A DNA stretch of 64,000 bases from positions 10,053,321-10,117,320 of the forward strand of contig OZ038438.1 in assembly GCA_964036275.1 (NCBI GenBank), read 5' to 3'. The DNA comes from Litoditis marina (Eukaryota; Nematoda; Chromadorea; Rhabditida; Rhabditidae). Of this stretch, positions 13,041 through 24,899 are shown one piece after another (within the stretch, counting starts at the first letter, position 1; every line of letters begins with the position of its first letter). The position numbers and the translations under genes are program-made. The notes under the pieces were generated by a model. The model was not told the origin of the DNA. It did no database searches and saw only the letters and a program-made list of their open reading frames with translations.

Positions 13041-14016
13041 AAATGGTAAGCAATCTAATGAGTTTTGCAAACACTACGCGAGAAACATATAAAAAAACGA
13101 ACAATAAGGTAAGAATACGTGATAATAAGCGAATTGTTGAAGGATTGTGCTTATCACTATGGAAACTTCTACTAAAATGGAACCGGCACGATGCTGACGT
13201 AGCCTTTCGAGAGCAATCGATACGGCTGTCAGCACTCTCTCAACACGCCCCACTCTCTCGCTCCACCCGGGTACAACACAACATAAAAACAACCTTCAGG
13301 TAAAATTGGGAAGAAATTATAGAGGCAATTTCTCAACCCGATCATTCAACAGAGATAACAAATTAAAACTTTGTATTAAAAATCAGTACAGTATGGAAAT
13401 AACTACTTAAAAACTAATTTGCAGATCAACACAACAGTGGGAAACAATTGATAAGAGAAAATTTGGTAACAAACGATACAAAGAACTTTGGAAGGCTGAG
13501 ATTTCAAAAACTAATAACAACTTTATCACCAGAAGAGCGAGTAGAATAACGATAACGAAGTTGACGAGGACCAGAGTCAGCCTGAAAAAACCATACTAGA
13601 AGTAAATCGAGGCAGGTAAAACAGGAAGAAACATCAGTGATTTGCCACTTTTTCATTGTACGTTCACGGATGCTGACGTGTTTCACACGTTTCACGTCAC
13701 TACGCATTTTAATAGTACTATATTGTCAAGTGTACATGTAAAGGAACGGAGGCTGTAAGAACACTTTCTAACAAATACAGCTGTAAACGTTTATAGCACA
13801 CAATAAAGTCGATCAATTTTGATTCCGAAACTCGAAATTTCAATCCGAAAATGCTCCTCGAATACTTTATCTACTGTTGAAACGCGATTGCTAAAAACCG
13901 AAAATCAAAATCCGAAAACTGGACATTTTGACCTCGATTAACAACCCTAGTATATATCCCCAGGGTAACAACTAAATTGTACAAAAAAGTTAGAGTTAGG
14001 CGAATCGGATGATTAC
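13041..14016. other. Spacer between TMBIM6 and CHORDC1, no gene seen
   Basis: It should contain the CHORDC1 3' UTR and the TMBIM6 promoter. The stretch 13820-13930 repeats CCGAAA-type phrases. No coding exon, RNA gene or clear element was recognised. Confidence 0.6.
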
Positions 14017-17000
14017 CTAGTCCGAGGCAACCGCAACTGCACTGTCCTCACATTCATATTTCAATCTCGGCCAACCGGTTGCATCGAGCTGTTGCAAAAT
14101 AATCTCAACCTGAAACAGACTAGCTTCCGCATAAACAAACAACTCTGCTTCCTAGGGCACAACTTTTGATCGGAAAACTATATTTAGAACAGATTTACAG
14201 CATACACACCCGGAAATACAGAATCACCATACATTTCAACCAAAAAAACCATACACCAGTTAATGTTTATAGAAGAATTATTTTCGCGTGAGTGAGCAAC
14301 ATCGTAAATATCGGTTCGTAGTGGGTTGAGATGAATATTTTCTTTTGAGCAAAACTATATGACCATACACCAGTAAGGTCCGACTAAGAGACGAGAAGTA
14401 CTCCGTTTTCAGATGAACATGGGAAAATTCAGGATTTTTCATAAAAAAGTACACCGGTTTTCATGTTTTCGACAAAGAAGTAGTCCGTTTTGCGAGTTTT
14501 TCTGACTATTCGGACAACCTTGCTGGTGTATGTATATGACGGTCCATGCAATCACAAATAACATACATGCAATCACGAATAACACTTCTATTCTATTAAT
14601 AATTCGCAGCAAAACAGTCATACCTTTCGTTCTCCAACCACAACTCGACTGTGCTCTGGGGCGATTCGACCCCATAAATCGTAAATCATATCCGTCTCCA
14701 ATGTGCCGAAACCGTGTTTCAGATGAACGCGGAGCAACTGGCCATCACTTGTAACACTCGTGTCATCTAGTAGCGCTCCCTGAGAACTGGGGTCCGTATA
14801 GGAGGAGAAATTGAATTATATAACTGTATGATTTATCAATCTAAAAACACCTTACGCATGAATTAATAGAAATGTTGTACTTCAGATCCTTACCAAGTTT
14901 AACACCCTAATGAAATAAAGGCCATAAGCAGGAACAAAGTCAAGAAGCCAAATTACTATTAGAAGAGCCAGGTGAGCACTGTGCGAAAAAATTGCCGTAT
15001 AGACAGATAGCAAAACCATATCAGCCACTTGAAGGAAATGACAAATAAACTCTGAAACAAAAACTACTCTTACCTTACAGTATATGTTAATGGTAACCAC
15101 GCCGTTACTCGAGAACCAATCTTCCTTTATCTTATCCACCTTCTGATTCTAAAAAAAGCACAATGAAATATGAGTCCAGAAAAGCTTCGACATATATTAA
15201 CCAACGAGTGAAATCTAACCTTGCTCCACTGATGAGATCCTTTCTCGCATCCCTTCTGCTCCAAGAAAGCATTGAAGTTGGAAGTCTTTTTTTGGCAACA
15301 AGACCAATACTTCATGCCCTCATGGAAGATGGCTACACCTGGATGATGAACGCAGTCCGTCAAATCAGTCTCCGGTCCCGAATAAGTCTGAAACTTTTTG
15401 AATTATCAAAACTCAGTGGACACTAAAATCTAGAGTATCAACGAAGCAGAGATCGTTCTTAGTTCATGTTTTTCTCAAATGAGTTTAATAAACATACTAT
15501 GAGCAATGAATGTTAGTTGCGTTCGTACAACTCTAGTCAACTTTGCACAATTTGATTGAAAAAACAAAAATTCAATAAAACTAGAAATTATGTAACATTT
15601 CAGCATTCTGAAACACGAGTGATATGAAGAAAATGATTTTAATATTAGTGTTAGAATATCAGGATTAGAGATAACTTTAATGCCAAGTGTCTTGCACCTT
15701 GCTTATAGTTGTCGAATTTCATCAAAGATAATTTACGATACGGCGACGATTCCGTATGTAGAAGGTGGGAGGTTTGGACGACCTACCGACTCGCATCCAC
15801 TATTCGCGCAAGGCGCCCCAATGCGTAATACCGCCTCCTCCGCTTTGTTTTGTTTCTCGTGGTGGCGTGCAATGGCAGCCAAACTTGCAGCCGTAGCATC
15901 GATCTGAAGAAAAATCCCTATTGAAGGAACACAACTCAATAATGAGAAGTTAAACATATATTATAATGCAATGTTCCATCGTTACGCAAAAAAAATTGAT
16001 GAAAGATAGCGCCAACCACACCTTCAAAGCAACTTCTTCTCTCTGCTCCGCAGATATACGTTCAGCGGGCTTATTCAGTCCTTTCCATACAATAACATCT
16101 TCCTCCTGTGTAAAAGATGTGGATCAGTTTAGTTGACTATCTGATTTGATTTTCCTCATTGATTTGTATGTTGAATCGGCGATAATATGGGGAAGTTCTT
16201 ATCGAAACAACAAGCTGTACGGGGCAAAATTAGTTTGGACAATTCTGTAATCGATAGGCGCAGTTGATATAATATGAAATGACAAAAACAGGGCTGAGAA
16301 CGTGTCAATAGTTCATTATGAGTGTTTATCACCTTTTCCGGTCGAATTTCCTTCACAGATGCTACCTTCACCACGTCAACGGGCTTCTCTGAGTTATGCT
16401 TGCCCTTAGCACAACCAGGATAGTTCAGCCACATGCCTGTACGTAGAAATGCGATAAATTTTTATCAAAACTCCCAAAATTGCGTAGTAAACACACCCAA
16501 CCCCATATAGGAAAATATTGCTACGAAGACGGCGATATGTCTATCTGATGACAACGATATAAAATGACACACTTTCCATTTCATCAGTATATCTAATTTG
16601 CCTAGATATGTAAGTTCGTTGGTATAGTATATGTGATCAATGCTCACCGAAATCTGTGCTCTTCTTTTGACAACAATTCCAAATCTTGTAGGCATCGTGG
16701 AAATATGGTGGTCCTGGGTGATAGGAGCAAGCGTCTGGAAACATTGATACTCTGGATTTGCAACACTATACTTTTTATTGTATTGTGGAGTAATTTATTC
16801 ATTCTTGACATAAAACGGTAACAAATATACTGATCGTCATCCAGTTGATAGTCATCAAAATATATCTGACAAAACATTGATCGAACAAGTGAGATCAAGG
16901 CCAGAAGTAACAATGACATAAAGATGTAAATGTAAACTTTTTCGCGGGATTGTTCGGAAATCTAGCAAAGTTGGGGAGAGAGTAGAACGTGAATAGAGGT

Positions 17001-17395
17001 ATTGAGCTATACATCGACTGACATGCCAACAAAGTATGGTCACAATAACGCCTTTTTGAATGACTGTATGATATTGTCCGATATTAATTTTATACCCGAT
17101 TTAAACAGTAGGGCGTGGGTTCTCCAACGTTGCTGCACTAATTTTTTCCGAATTTGGAATACGTGCTCTGAATTGAAATATAGATCACAAGCAACACATC
17201 TCATCACGCACGAAATTTGTAGGAATCAGTTTTCGCAACACTACTAAATATTAGCCATAGATGGAAAGAAGTAGTAGCCAACTAACCGTCATCATTCTTC
17301 GATGGATCAAACTTTTTCCCACAACCTTTGTTGTAACATTGCACCAAACTTCCACTAGACACTGCTTCCTGTTCAGAATCGGCGGCCGGTGACAT
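14017..17395 (-). CDS. CHORDC1: CHORD- and CS-domain co-chaperone (CHORDC1/CHP-1/morgana)
   Basis: Zinc-binding HSP90-associated co-chaperone. Nine exons (17287-17395, 16648-16734, 16333-16436, 16022-16105, 15787-15903, 15220-15387, 15074-15148, 14624-14779, 14017-14109) join in frame to 330 residues, matching the family length of about 332. CHORD-I starts [12 protein letters not shown] and continues [19 protein letters not shown], then [18 protein letters not shown] has [26 protein letters not shown] and CEKGSHQW, so the Cys/His ligands look complete in both. The CS (p23-like) domain follows, with [24 protein letters not shown] and [13 protein letters not shown]. The first residues ([11 protein letters not shown]) form a short acidic leader. 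The start lies 7 nt past an ACTTTAG acceptor. The upstream neighbour across 884 bp is a divergent DnaJ gene. No alternative family fits. Confidence 0.96.
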
Positions 17396-18261
17396 CAACC
17401 AACTAAAGTTTGCTGAAATTTTGCAGAATGTTTCAAGATAATAAAGTTAATGACGAATTACTCAATAAGTTCCCGCAACTGTACTCGGTACAGTTATGCG
17501 TCAGTAATGTTCACGTAAGAACATGAGGGGAGTAGAACCTATCGTGTTTACCTTCTTACACAATAAATTACTTTTTCTAGATTATAACTATAATGAATGG
17601 GCTGGAAATATCTTAGCTAAAAGAAAAACAGAAAAGTCTACAAGAAAACACATAAACATAGGACTTTTCCTACTAACTTGGTGAAATCTTAATGAAATCG
17701 TACGAATCCCTGTACGAATTTTGCTTTCATGCACCGGCAATGCGTCATCCAAAACTTGCTTGCGTTAAAACAGTGCGCGCATACTTATTTTCCGTGTATT
17801 TATTCGCATATATGGCGATCGAGTGAGTATTCGCAATAATTAATTATCATATTATTAGTAGATAGAATTTAGCTTTTTCCATCTTTCCGAACATTAATGT
17901 TAGTTTTCTAACTGTTCAAAGTTTTTCAAAGAAGTGTGTGCTGTCTGAGACAAAATTCATACACACTTCTTTCCTTCCTTTCTTATGACATATCACCACG
18001 CTTCTCTTTTAGCAGAAATGTTAGTGATTGTATATACACTATTCTGCCCGATTACGCGCTGAGTATAACCGCATCCTTACGATATGACATCTGCTTATCA
18101 AACTTGCAACTTAACTTATCATCCTCATTTCACCCATCATCCCATGAAGTTTTCACAATGTTCATATCAACATCGTCCGTTTTCTCACTGATTTCAGTTC
18201 CTGTTCAATTAGTGAAGATTATTTTCTTTTCAGTATGTCAAATAAGTGTTAATAACTTTGC
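17396..18261. promoter_or_regulatory. Divergent intergenic region between CHORDC1 and the DnaJ gene
   Basis: The only head-to-head gene pair in the window. Both promoters must lie here or nearby. No TATA box or perfect heat-shock element was identified by eye. Confidence 0.5.
17403..17411 (-). promoter_or_regulatory. Probable spliced-leader acceptor of CHORDC1
   Basis: AAACTTTAG on the minus strand, 7 nt before the ATG. Confidence 0.5.
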
Positions 18262-18272
18262 TCTCTTTACAG
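18262..18272 (+). promoter_or_regulatory. Probable spliced-leader acceptor of the DnaJ gene
   Basis: TCTCTTTACAG, 7 nt before the ATG. Confidence 0.55.
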
Positions 18273-18279
18273 TTGCAGT

Positions 18280-20941
18280 ATGATTTCCGCTAGTAGAAGT
18301 AGCAGTCTGGATTTCTTCACTACTAAGCTTTTTGCTCCTCACCTGTCTCACCTGACTTCAACACACATAAGGTAATCTTGGATATAGTTCGTGTAGTTTT
18401 TGAACTTGAAGCAAAAGAAGGACTATTATCTGGTCCAATCGCAACGCTCCAGTCCTCTAAACCGCAATAGATTTTTCAATTGCAGTTTAAAGGACCGTTG
18501 ACACGGAATTGGTCCACATAATCGTCCTTCTTTAACTCTTCTTGGTCAATCGCAAAATGAACTGGCAAAATGAACATGACACTTTTCCCATTACCGAAAC
18601 GAAAGTATCTTCAAAACCACTGATAACACTATTTGTGTTATCGGCCCTCCATGATTTCTAGTTGATTTGTATTCTACCACTGTTTTTCAGTTATCCCGCA
18701 AGATTCTACTCATCCTCGGCCCCAGGAAGAAATCTCTATGACGTTCTTGGCGTGGAGAAAACCGCAACTCCTACTCAGATCAAACAAGCTTTCTATTCGA
18801 AATCGAAGCTGGTTAGTTACAACTTCAAATCTACCAAATATGGCTGAAACCACCGCACACTCCGTTTTCGCTCACAGCTTTGGCAAATAACGACATCGCG
18901 TCTTTTGAACGCTACGCGGTTGATTCGCGTGAAAATACGCGCGATAGTTAGCGATATAGTGTTTTGATCACGGAAAATTGCAGTGGGGTTCACGCTCACC
19001 ACGTGTACTCCACAGACGAAGCTCAATTCAAATTGACTGCCAAATCTACCGTTTGCGAGAACGCTGTGCGTATTGCATTTGTAAACTACACTTCTAATTT
19101 TAACCCGTGTTTTATACAGTTCCACCCCGATAATTCTAACGACGACTCCACTGCCGCGTTTGTGGAACTGAAGAAGGCCTATGATATTTTACGACGTCCT
19201 GCTGATAGGTTATTGATGTTTTGTTCATTTACATTTTCGAAGGTGTTTATCTTGAGAAATTTCTACTTTTGGTAGTTTTTTCCTTCATCTGCAGCATTTG
19301 TAGAGCAGAAAAGCGGGAGGAGGTAAATTTATAATTTATGGTAGAGTGACGGGTAAATCAGTAAATCTCCGTGAATATATGTATCCTTTCAGATTGTCTT
19401 ATGATAACCGAGGTAAACGAACTCATCATAACATTTACGACCCTCATGGATATGAGTCTCGATCTCGATCTACTCACTTCTACGATCAATCAGAGTGAGT
19501 GAGTGTGTATTTTCTTCCTGTGTTCAGTTCTATTTTTCTTTTACAATTTGACTTAGAAGCCTCACTGTTTATGTATGTTATTTGTTCATTTAATGTCTAT
19601 TCATATCTTCATATATTCTCCATTACAGTCGCTCGTGTCACTTTTGGCCCTATTCTGTAAAGGGTGTGCTTTCGAAATGCTCTTAGTGAAAATAATGCTC
19701 TAAGCCATTTTTCGCTCATTAAAAGGTCTATGAATTTATGAATATTAACGAATATGGTGAAGATTATAGGGATTGGAAACAGTTCTGGCGGGATCATCGT
19801 AGTGAAAATGTGAAGGATTCTAGTCACCAGAAAAGAGCCGATGCTTTCTGGAAATCAATGATCCGCTGGACGGGAGTGGGATTTACTCTGGTCATCATGT
19901 ACAATGTCGGATACATGTACGTTGCTCTCTTGTGGCAGTTGGCCTATGATTTGAATCTTACCTATTCAAGTATTAATGGAATGTATCTTACGACAAGCAT
20001 GTGAGGATTCTATGCTTTCGTACTTTTTTGCCTCTTTCCAGCTGCGCACCTGGTCGGGAAACAGCATTTATATGCAAATATGTAATTTCCGTATGGTATA
20101 AGTTTGTCGTAGTACACTGTACAGGCTAGATTAAGAACCTCAAAAAGACAGTTTTTTTTAGAATTGATTGCTGTAGAGCTAGCTTTATAGTGGAAGACGC
20201 TTAGTGTCCCATAATGAGTGTAGTTTCTATAGAGTTCAACTTCGTCATCGCGAACGTGTCATAGCAGCTTTGGTTGATGAGCACGAAATTGCAAAGTCGT
20301 TTTTGCGACAGTCCGAGTTCAAAGGCAAAGAAGTGGATAAAGTAGAAGTGAGTAATCTTTTTATAATTCAAGTCTGCGTATATAGTATGTAGTGTGTCTT
20401 CCACATCTGAAAAATACGTCCTGGTGTTAGGTTGATTAGCACCGTATCTTGTCAGCCACTATCGACGATTTTAACTATTATTTTTAGTCTTTCAAGTTAC
20501 TTTGCTCTAAACTATAAGTGTTTATCATTTAGTTGGAATCGCTGGGTCGTCTACTTAAAGCGGATATCGACGAAGCGTGGAAACGAAGAAGTGAAGATTT
20601 TGCTAACAGAAACAAAGATGAAATCAGGGAAGAGTACAGGTATCTCAATTGAGCATTCCGGTTTTTTTTCTGCGTTCGTTTGACTCTTCCAAAAAGATTT
20701 AGGGGATAGCGAAGTTATATAGTTCGCTCTTTTTGTGTTTTCTCATAGAATGGTTTCGAAAAGACTGATAGTCACTATTAGACTTAGTTTTCACTAGAAC
20801 TTTCTGTACCTGATACCTCCATTAATAATAATTCGTCAACCTATAATTTATTTTGTTTACAGATGGTTTCGGGCTGTACAAGATACCGATCACACTCGTC
20901 AGATAAAAGCTCGTCGCTCGGAGCGCAAAGAAATGAGTTGA
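18280..20941 (+). CDS. Membrane-anchored DnaJ (J-domain) protein, DNAJC4-like
   Basis: HSP70 co-chaperone of the single-J-domain class. Exons 18280-18371, 18691-18811, 19120-19208, 19393-19494, 19629-19656, 19726-19937, 20233-20347, 20533-20639 and 20863-20941 give 314 residues. Seen: a Ser/Arg-rich N-terminus without early acidic residues, compatible with a mitochondrial presequence; a J domain starting NLYDVLGVEKTATPTQIKQA, with the HPD motif (residues 73-75) and ELKKAYDILRRPADR; one hydrophobic segment (about 192-214, WTGVGFTLVIMYNVGYMYVA); and a charged C-terminal tail ending RRSERKEMS. This layout resembles DNAJC4 and C. elegans small DNJ proteins. Localisation is inferred, not shown. 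The 28-nt exon 5 is needed to keep phase and is the weakest part. The start lies 7 nt after CTTTACAG. Intron 1 contains a 120-nt hairpin. Confidence 0.86.
18413..18534 (+). repeat. 120-nt intronic hairpin
   Basis: The first 26 nt (AAAGAAGGACTATTATCTGG and on) pair with the last 27 nt of the stretch (ATTGGTCCACATAATCGTCC and on), and the inner halves pair imperfectly around a short loop. It lies on the sense strand of DnaJ intron 1. It could be a small MITE or a small-RNA precursor; sequence alone does not decide. Confidence 0.7.
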
Positions 20942-21428
20942 TCAGCAACGTTGGTGAACATTGTTCCTCCCTACGACGAAGTGTATTGAATGAACAATCT
21001 AGTCTCCTTTTCAGTTTAACATGTATATAGTTCTTATGATGTGCCAACTGTGTCTGATAGAACGGAATCTGTACTTTTTGGTTCACCACTATTTATAAAA
21101 TATCTTTCAAAGTAGAATTTAGTAGAATTTAAAAATGAACTGTCGCAGGTGTTCCATCCTAATACATGGGTGTGAAAGTTAATATTAGAGGTCAAAAATA
21201 GCTTACTTATTGATCTAGTCATGTATTTTGTAAATAATACACTAGATGCTAGTGTTATTTTGTTATACGGGTACGGCATTGAAGTGTATTATTGCCTCAT
21301 TATGTTGGTAGTGTGTTGACTCGGTGGCAAGTGTTTAATTAAATATATATAGAAAGAGTTTTTCTTATGCATAAATATGTTTTCCAATCGATATCTACTC
21401 TTTTTTTTCACTCAAGTAAACTGTACAA

Positions 21429-21437
21429 TCTTTTTAG
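21429..21437 (+). promoter_or_regulatory. Probable spliced-leader acceptor of the SDR gene
   Basis: TCTTTTTAG, 13 nt before the ATG. Confidence 0.5.
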
Positions 21438-21450
21438 ATTCACTATATCC

Positions 21451-24400
21451 ATGGAAGGAAAAATTGTTCTTATCACAGGATCCACTTCCGGGCTAGGTAC
21501 TGTAGTATGGTGAACTCATCCTATTTCCATTAAATTAGCAACTCAATAGCTGAAATTTGTATAGTTATGAAAGTTCAATGTTCATGGCTAAATAATGTAG
21601 AATGAAAATGCGATTTTCCGGAGAAATCTTTGAAAATTACGTTTTAATAAATATCCTGACGGGATGAGGTTCTTTCAGTCTGATATTCTCGTTGAAATAA
21701 TCTATTGCTATGCACATAAATGAACTGAGGTCAGTTGCGCCTCCCATTGCGACCAATCATGAATATATGTCACATGTAAAATGTAAAGTACACAGACATA
21801 ATCATATTTTGGTATAATGTAGTTTGGCCTACTACTATAGTGGGGTGACATTCAAATCGCTAGGACAAACCAAATAAATGCTGTCTCTCTAGGACTGGAA
21901 ACAGCACGCAGTCTGTATTCTTCGGGTGCTACAGTAATCCTGACATGCAGGGATGACGTAAAGGGAAGGAAATCAGTAGAACAACTACAAGGAACGGCTG
22001 AAAACGAACAGAGAATACATCTCTTAACCGTGAGTTGGATTCGTGTTTGTTTGACATAATGGCACAGATATAAGTCAGTTTCTCTTATTCTATGGTAAAG
22101 TCTGAGAAATTAGGGGGTTACGGTCATATCGACGGAGAAGCGAGAAAGTGTGCAGCTCTTGCTCTCTCTTTCTCTTCCTCTCTCTTTCTCTCTCTGTCCT
22201 TCTCTCTCACTCTCTCTCTGTCTCTGTTTCTCCCTCTTATCTCTCTCATTTAAACGTAATGTGTACTAGTTTCAGCTGAACTTACTGTGCTATAAGAGCA
22301 TCATGTCATTTTGTACTGAGATATCGGACCTGGTTGATCGTATTGACGTGCTCATTTGTAATGCTGGTGTTATGGGACTTCCGTTCGAGGTACGTAGCAA
22401 CCTGTATGCATTTTCAAGGTGAATGAGACTAGTTTCAACTTCTTCGAGTGTTATTCATTTGATTTGTATACATTTTATGTCTTTTCCAGTTTCAATCTTC
22501 GTTTGTTTTGTCATAGTATTGAATCATGAAAACCAAGCTCCAGAATATCAATACACATAGTTAACTCGTCATGGGTTAACCTAACTTTTTGAGCAGTTAT
22601 CCTCTATAAAGCGCTAGTCAATCTATATCCGAAGGAGGTACACCAGTAGAATACTCATTCACCTCTATTTAGCATATTTGAACTATTTTATTCTTTATTT
22701 TCTTGCTCTTATTATGTAGTCAAAACTTCGCGGGATATCCATTGAATTGAGAATGGAATGACTTTATTCTTTTGCTTTTCAGTTATCTGCAGATGGTGTC
22801 GAGTCCCATTTCGCAACTAACATGTTCGGCCATTTTGTTCTGGTCAACAACTTATTCCCTCTGATAGAAAAAGCCGGTGGTCGAGTGGTAATAGTGTCTT
22901 CAGGACTATACAAAGGGGTACGATCTCATTGTGCCTCGTTTATAACTTTAATAACAGTCGTATTAATGTAAATACTAATAATTCAACGATAATATTATTC
23001 AGGCATCGTGGATACCTTCTGTTCGTCAGTTAATGGGGGAAACTGGCTGGGATTATGACTCCAGATTTGCCTATGCATTCAGCAAGCTAGCTAATTGTCT
23101 TTATGCCGTGGAGTTGGCCAGGTTATCTATTTATCATGAGCTCTTCTCTCGTTGTAGGAGCTTCCTTGTTCAGTCAGGAACATATATATATATATATTTC
23201 TTCTACGTATTGTTCCAAATGTTTGTTTCGGTTGAAAATCCAAGTCGTGTTAATATTGTAGATCAGGGGGCTTAGCAGTCTGTTTCCGGGCTTGCGTTTG
23301 GTCTGGTGCCGACCTGGGAAACCATTTAGTGATTTTTACTATTCATTATTATTTGTTTATTGTTTCATTTTCAGACGTCTACGATTAATGAATTCTGCAG
23401 TTACTGTGTATGCGATAAGGCCAGGATTTGTCAGAGGTATATTCGTAACCTATATGTAGTCCTTACTTATTTTGATTCACAGTTGTCTGATATTTTAACA
23501 GGAACCGAGCTTGGTCGAGAGACCCACTGGATTCTCAGAATGTTAGCCACGCCACTCATTTGGATGGTCGCCAAAAGCCCACAACAGGTACTGCAATCAT
23601 TTCCATTCTTTACCATCTTAGTTTCATTCTGAAACATTAGTTTCACTCGTCTGCGATTGGCCAGCTGGAGCGGAGGTGGCAGAACCGTAGACAGTCTGAG
23701 TCTATCTACATACTGCCGTTGAGGTATGGCCAGCCGGCTACAAGAGTGGCTGCATTTTTCCTCAGTAACGATCTGGCCTGTTTTTGACCGAAGGGGGGGG
23801 GGGGGGGGGGGGTAGATCAGCGGGACACAGATTGTAGTCTTTTCCTCCCATCACCTGATACGTTAACTAACGCTCTTTCTGATGACGACTTTGCAAAATT
23901 CTCTCCAAGCAGTTCTCCACATGGAAGCTTGTCGATCAGAGAGTTGCGGACTCTTTGTACTCCTCCATACTCCTGTTGTGATTCACATTATGTCTCTATT
24001 TTTAAGCTAAATGAAGTACACGAATGGACTTGTCAGATTGATCAAAACATGTTTGAAACATGTTTATTGATGACACACAGAAATGAAAAAGCGCTGCAAA
24101 AAAAGTTTATAGTATTTTTTAAGTTTATTTTCCCTTTTTCAGGGAATTGAAACAATCGTTAATTGCGCCGTCGCCAATAAGGATGAACTGAATAGTGGAT
24201 GTTTTTATCATGATTTCTGTGAAGAAAACTACAATGAATTTGTGACCGAGGTTAGTAGTTGTTAGAAATATTTGCGTTAGCCTCAACTTTCCATAAGTTT
24301 GTTCGAGTCTTCTAATCGACCGCAGATAAAACGGTTCTATAGCTTACTCCACTGCTAAACCTCAATTGAACGTTTATTCGATAGTCTTTCTGTCTGAGGA

Positions 24401-24715
24401 TAATCTTCAAACTTTTTTCTTCCAATTTCGCATCATTCAACGATCTTGTTGACAAATGGAAGGCAAATACTGAAGTATGTATTGTGTTTGCGAATCTTAG
24501 GTAACTTCGGTACAGGACTATTATATAGTTATTTTAAGGTTATGAATTGCGAACAGGTATTAATTCGGAAATGGAAAGTTGTGTGGTTACAGGGTCGAGC
24601 CCGACAGCTGTGGGACATGTGCATTCAAATAGAAAGCACAATTGTGAAGCGGAGCAATCTATCGCAGGATCTGATTGAAAACGCAAAGGCGGCTCAACAG
24701 AGAATACCTAGCTAA
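21451..24715 (+). CDS. Short-chain dehydrogenase/reductase (RDH/WWOX-like classical SDR)
   Basis: NAD(P)-dependent oxidoreductase; the substrate cannot be read from sequence, but the pattern resembles retinol dehydrogenase/WWOX-type SDRs. Exons 21451-21496, 21893-22029, 22276-22389, 22783-22917, 23003-23121, 23375-23436, 23502-23587, 24143-24250 and 24593-24715 give 309 residues, all phases consistent. Motifs: cofactor-binding TGSTSGLG (residues 9-16), NAG (90-92), catalytic Asn in FATNMFGHF (about 112), Ser in VVIVSSGLYKG (about 139), YAFSK with Tyr168 and Lys172, then RPGFVRGTELGR, the usual PG motif after the active site. There is no signal peptide or membrane anchor, so it is probably cytosolic or peripherally associated. 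The start lies 13 nt past a CTTTTTAG acceptor. AATAAA lies about 180 nt past the stop. Introns carry a CT-rich tract (about 22150-22250) and a G20 run. Confidence 0.93.
22150..22250. repeat. CT-rich low-complexity tract
   Basis: Interrupted CTCTCT stretches in intron 2 of the SDR gene, ending shortly before the exon 3 acceptor. It may act as an extended polypyrimidine tract. Confidence 0.85.
23793..23812. repeat. Poly-G run (20 G)
   Basis: Uninterrupted G20 in intron 7 of the SDR gene. The exact length is prone to sequencing error. Confidence 0.9.
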
Positions 24716-24893
24716 TTACGAGACTATTTACATCTCTTTTGTATATACTATTGTATGCTCACAATTATAGCCCATTTCCATGTTGTATTCGATAATAATT
24801 ATGCTCATTCTCTTTTGAGTGTTTTCGCTTTCGATCTAGTAAACGATGTCATACTTCGATGACCTGATCGGGTCGTTCATAATATTCTATGGA

Positions 24894-24899
24894 AATAAA
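24894..24899 (+). terminator. Poly(A) signal of the SDR gene
   Basis: AATAAA about 180 nt past the stop codon. Confidence 0.5.
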
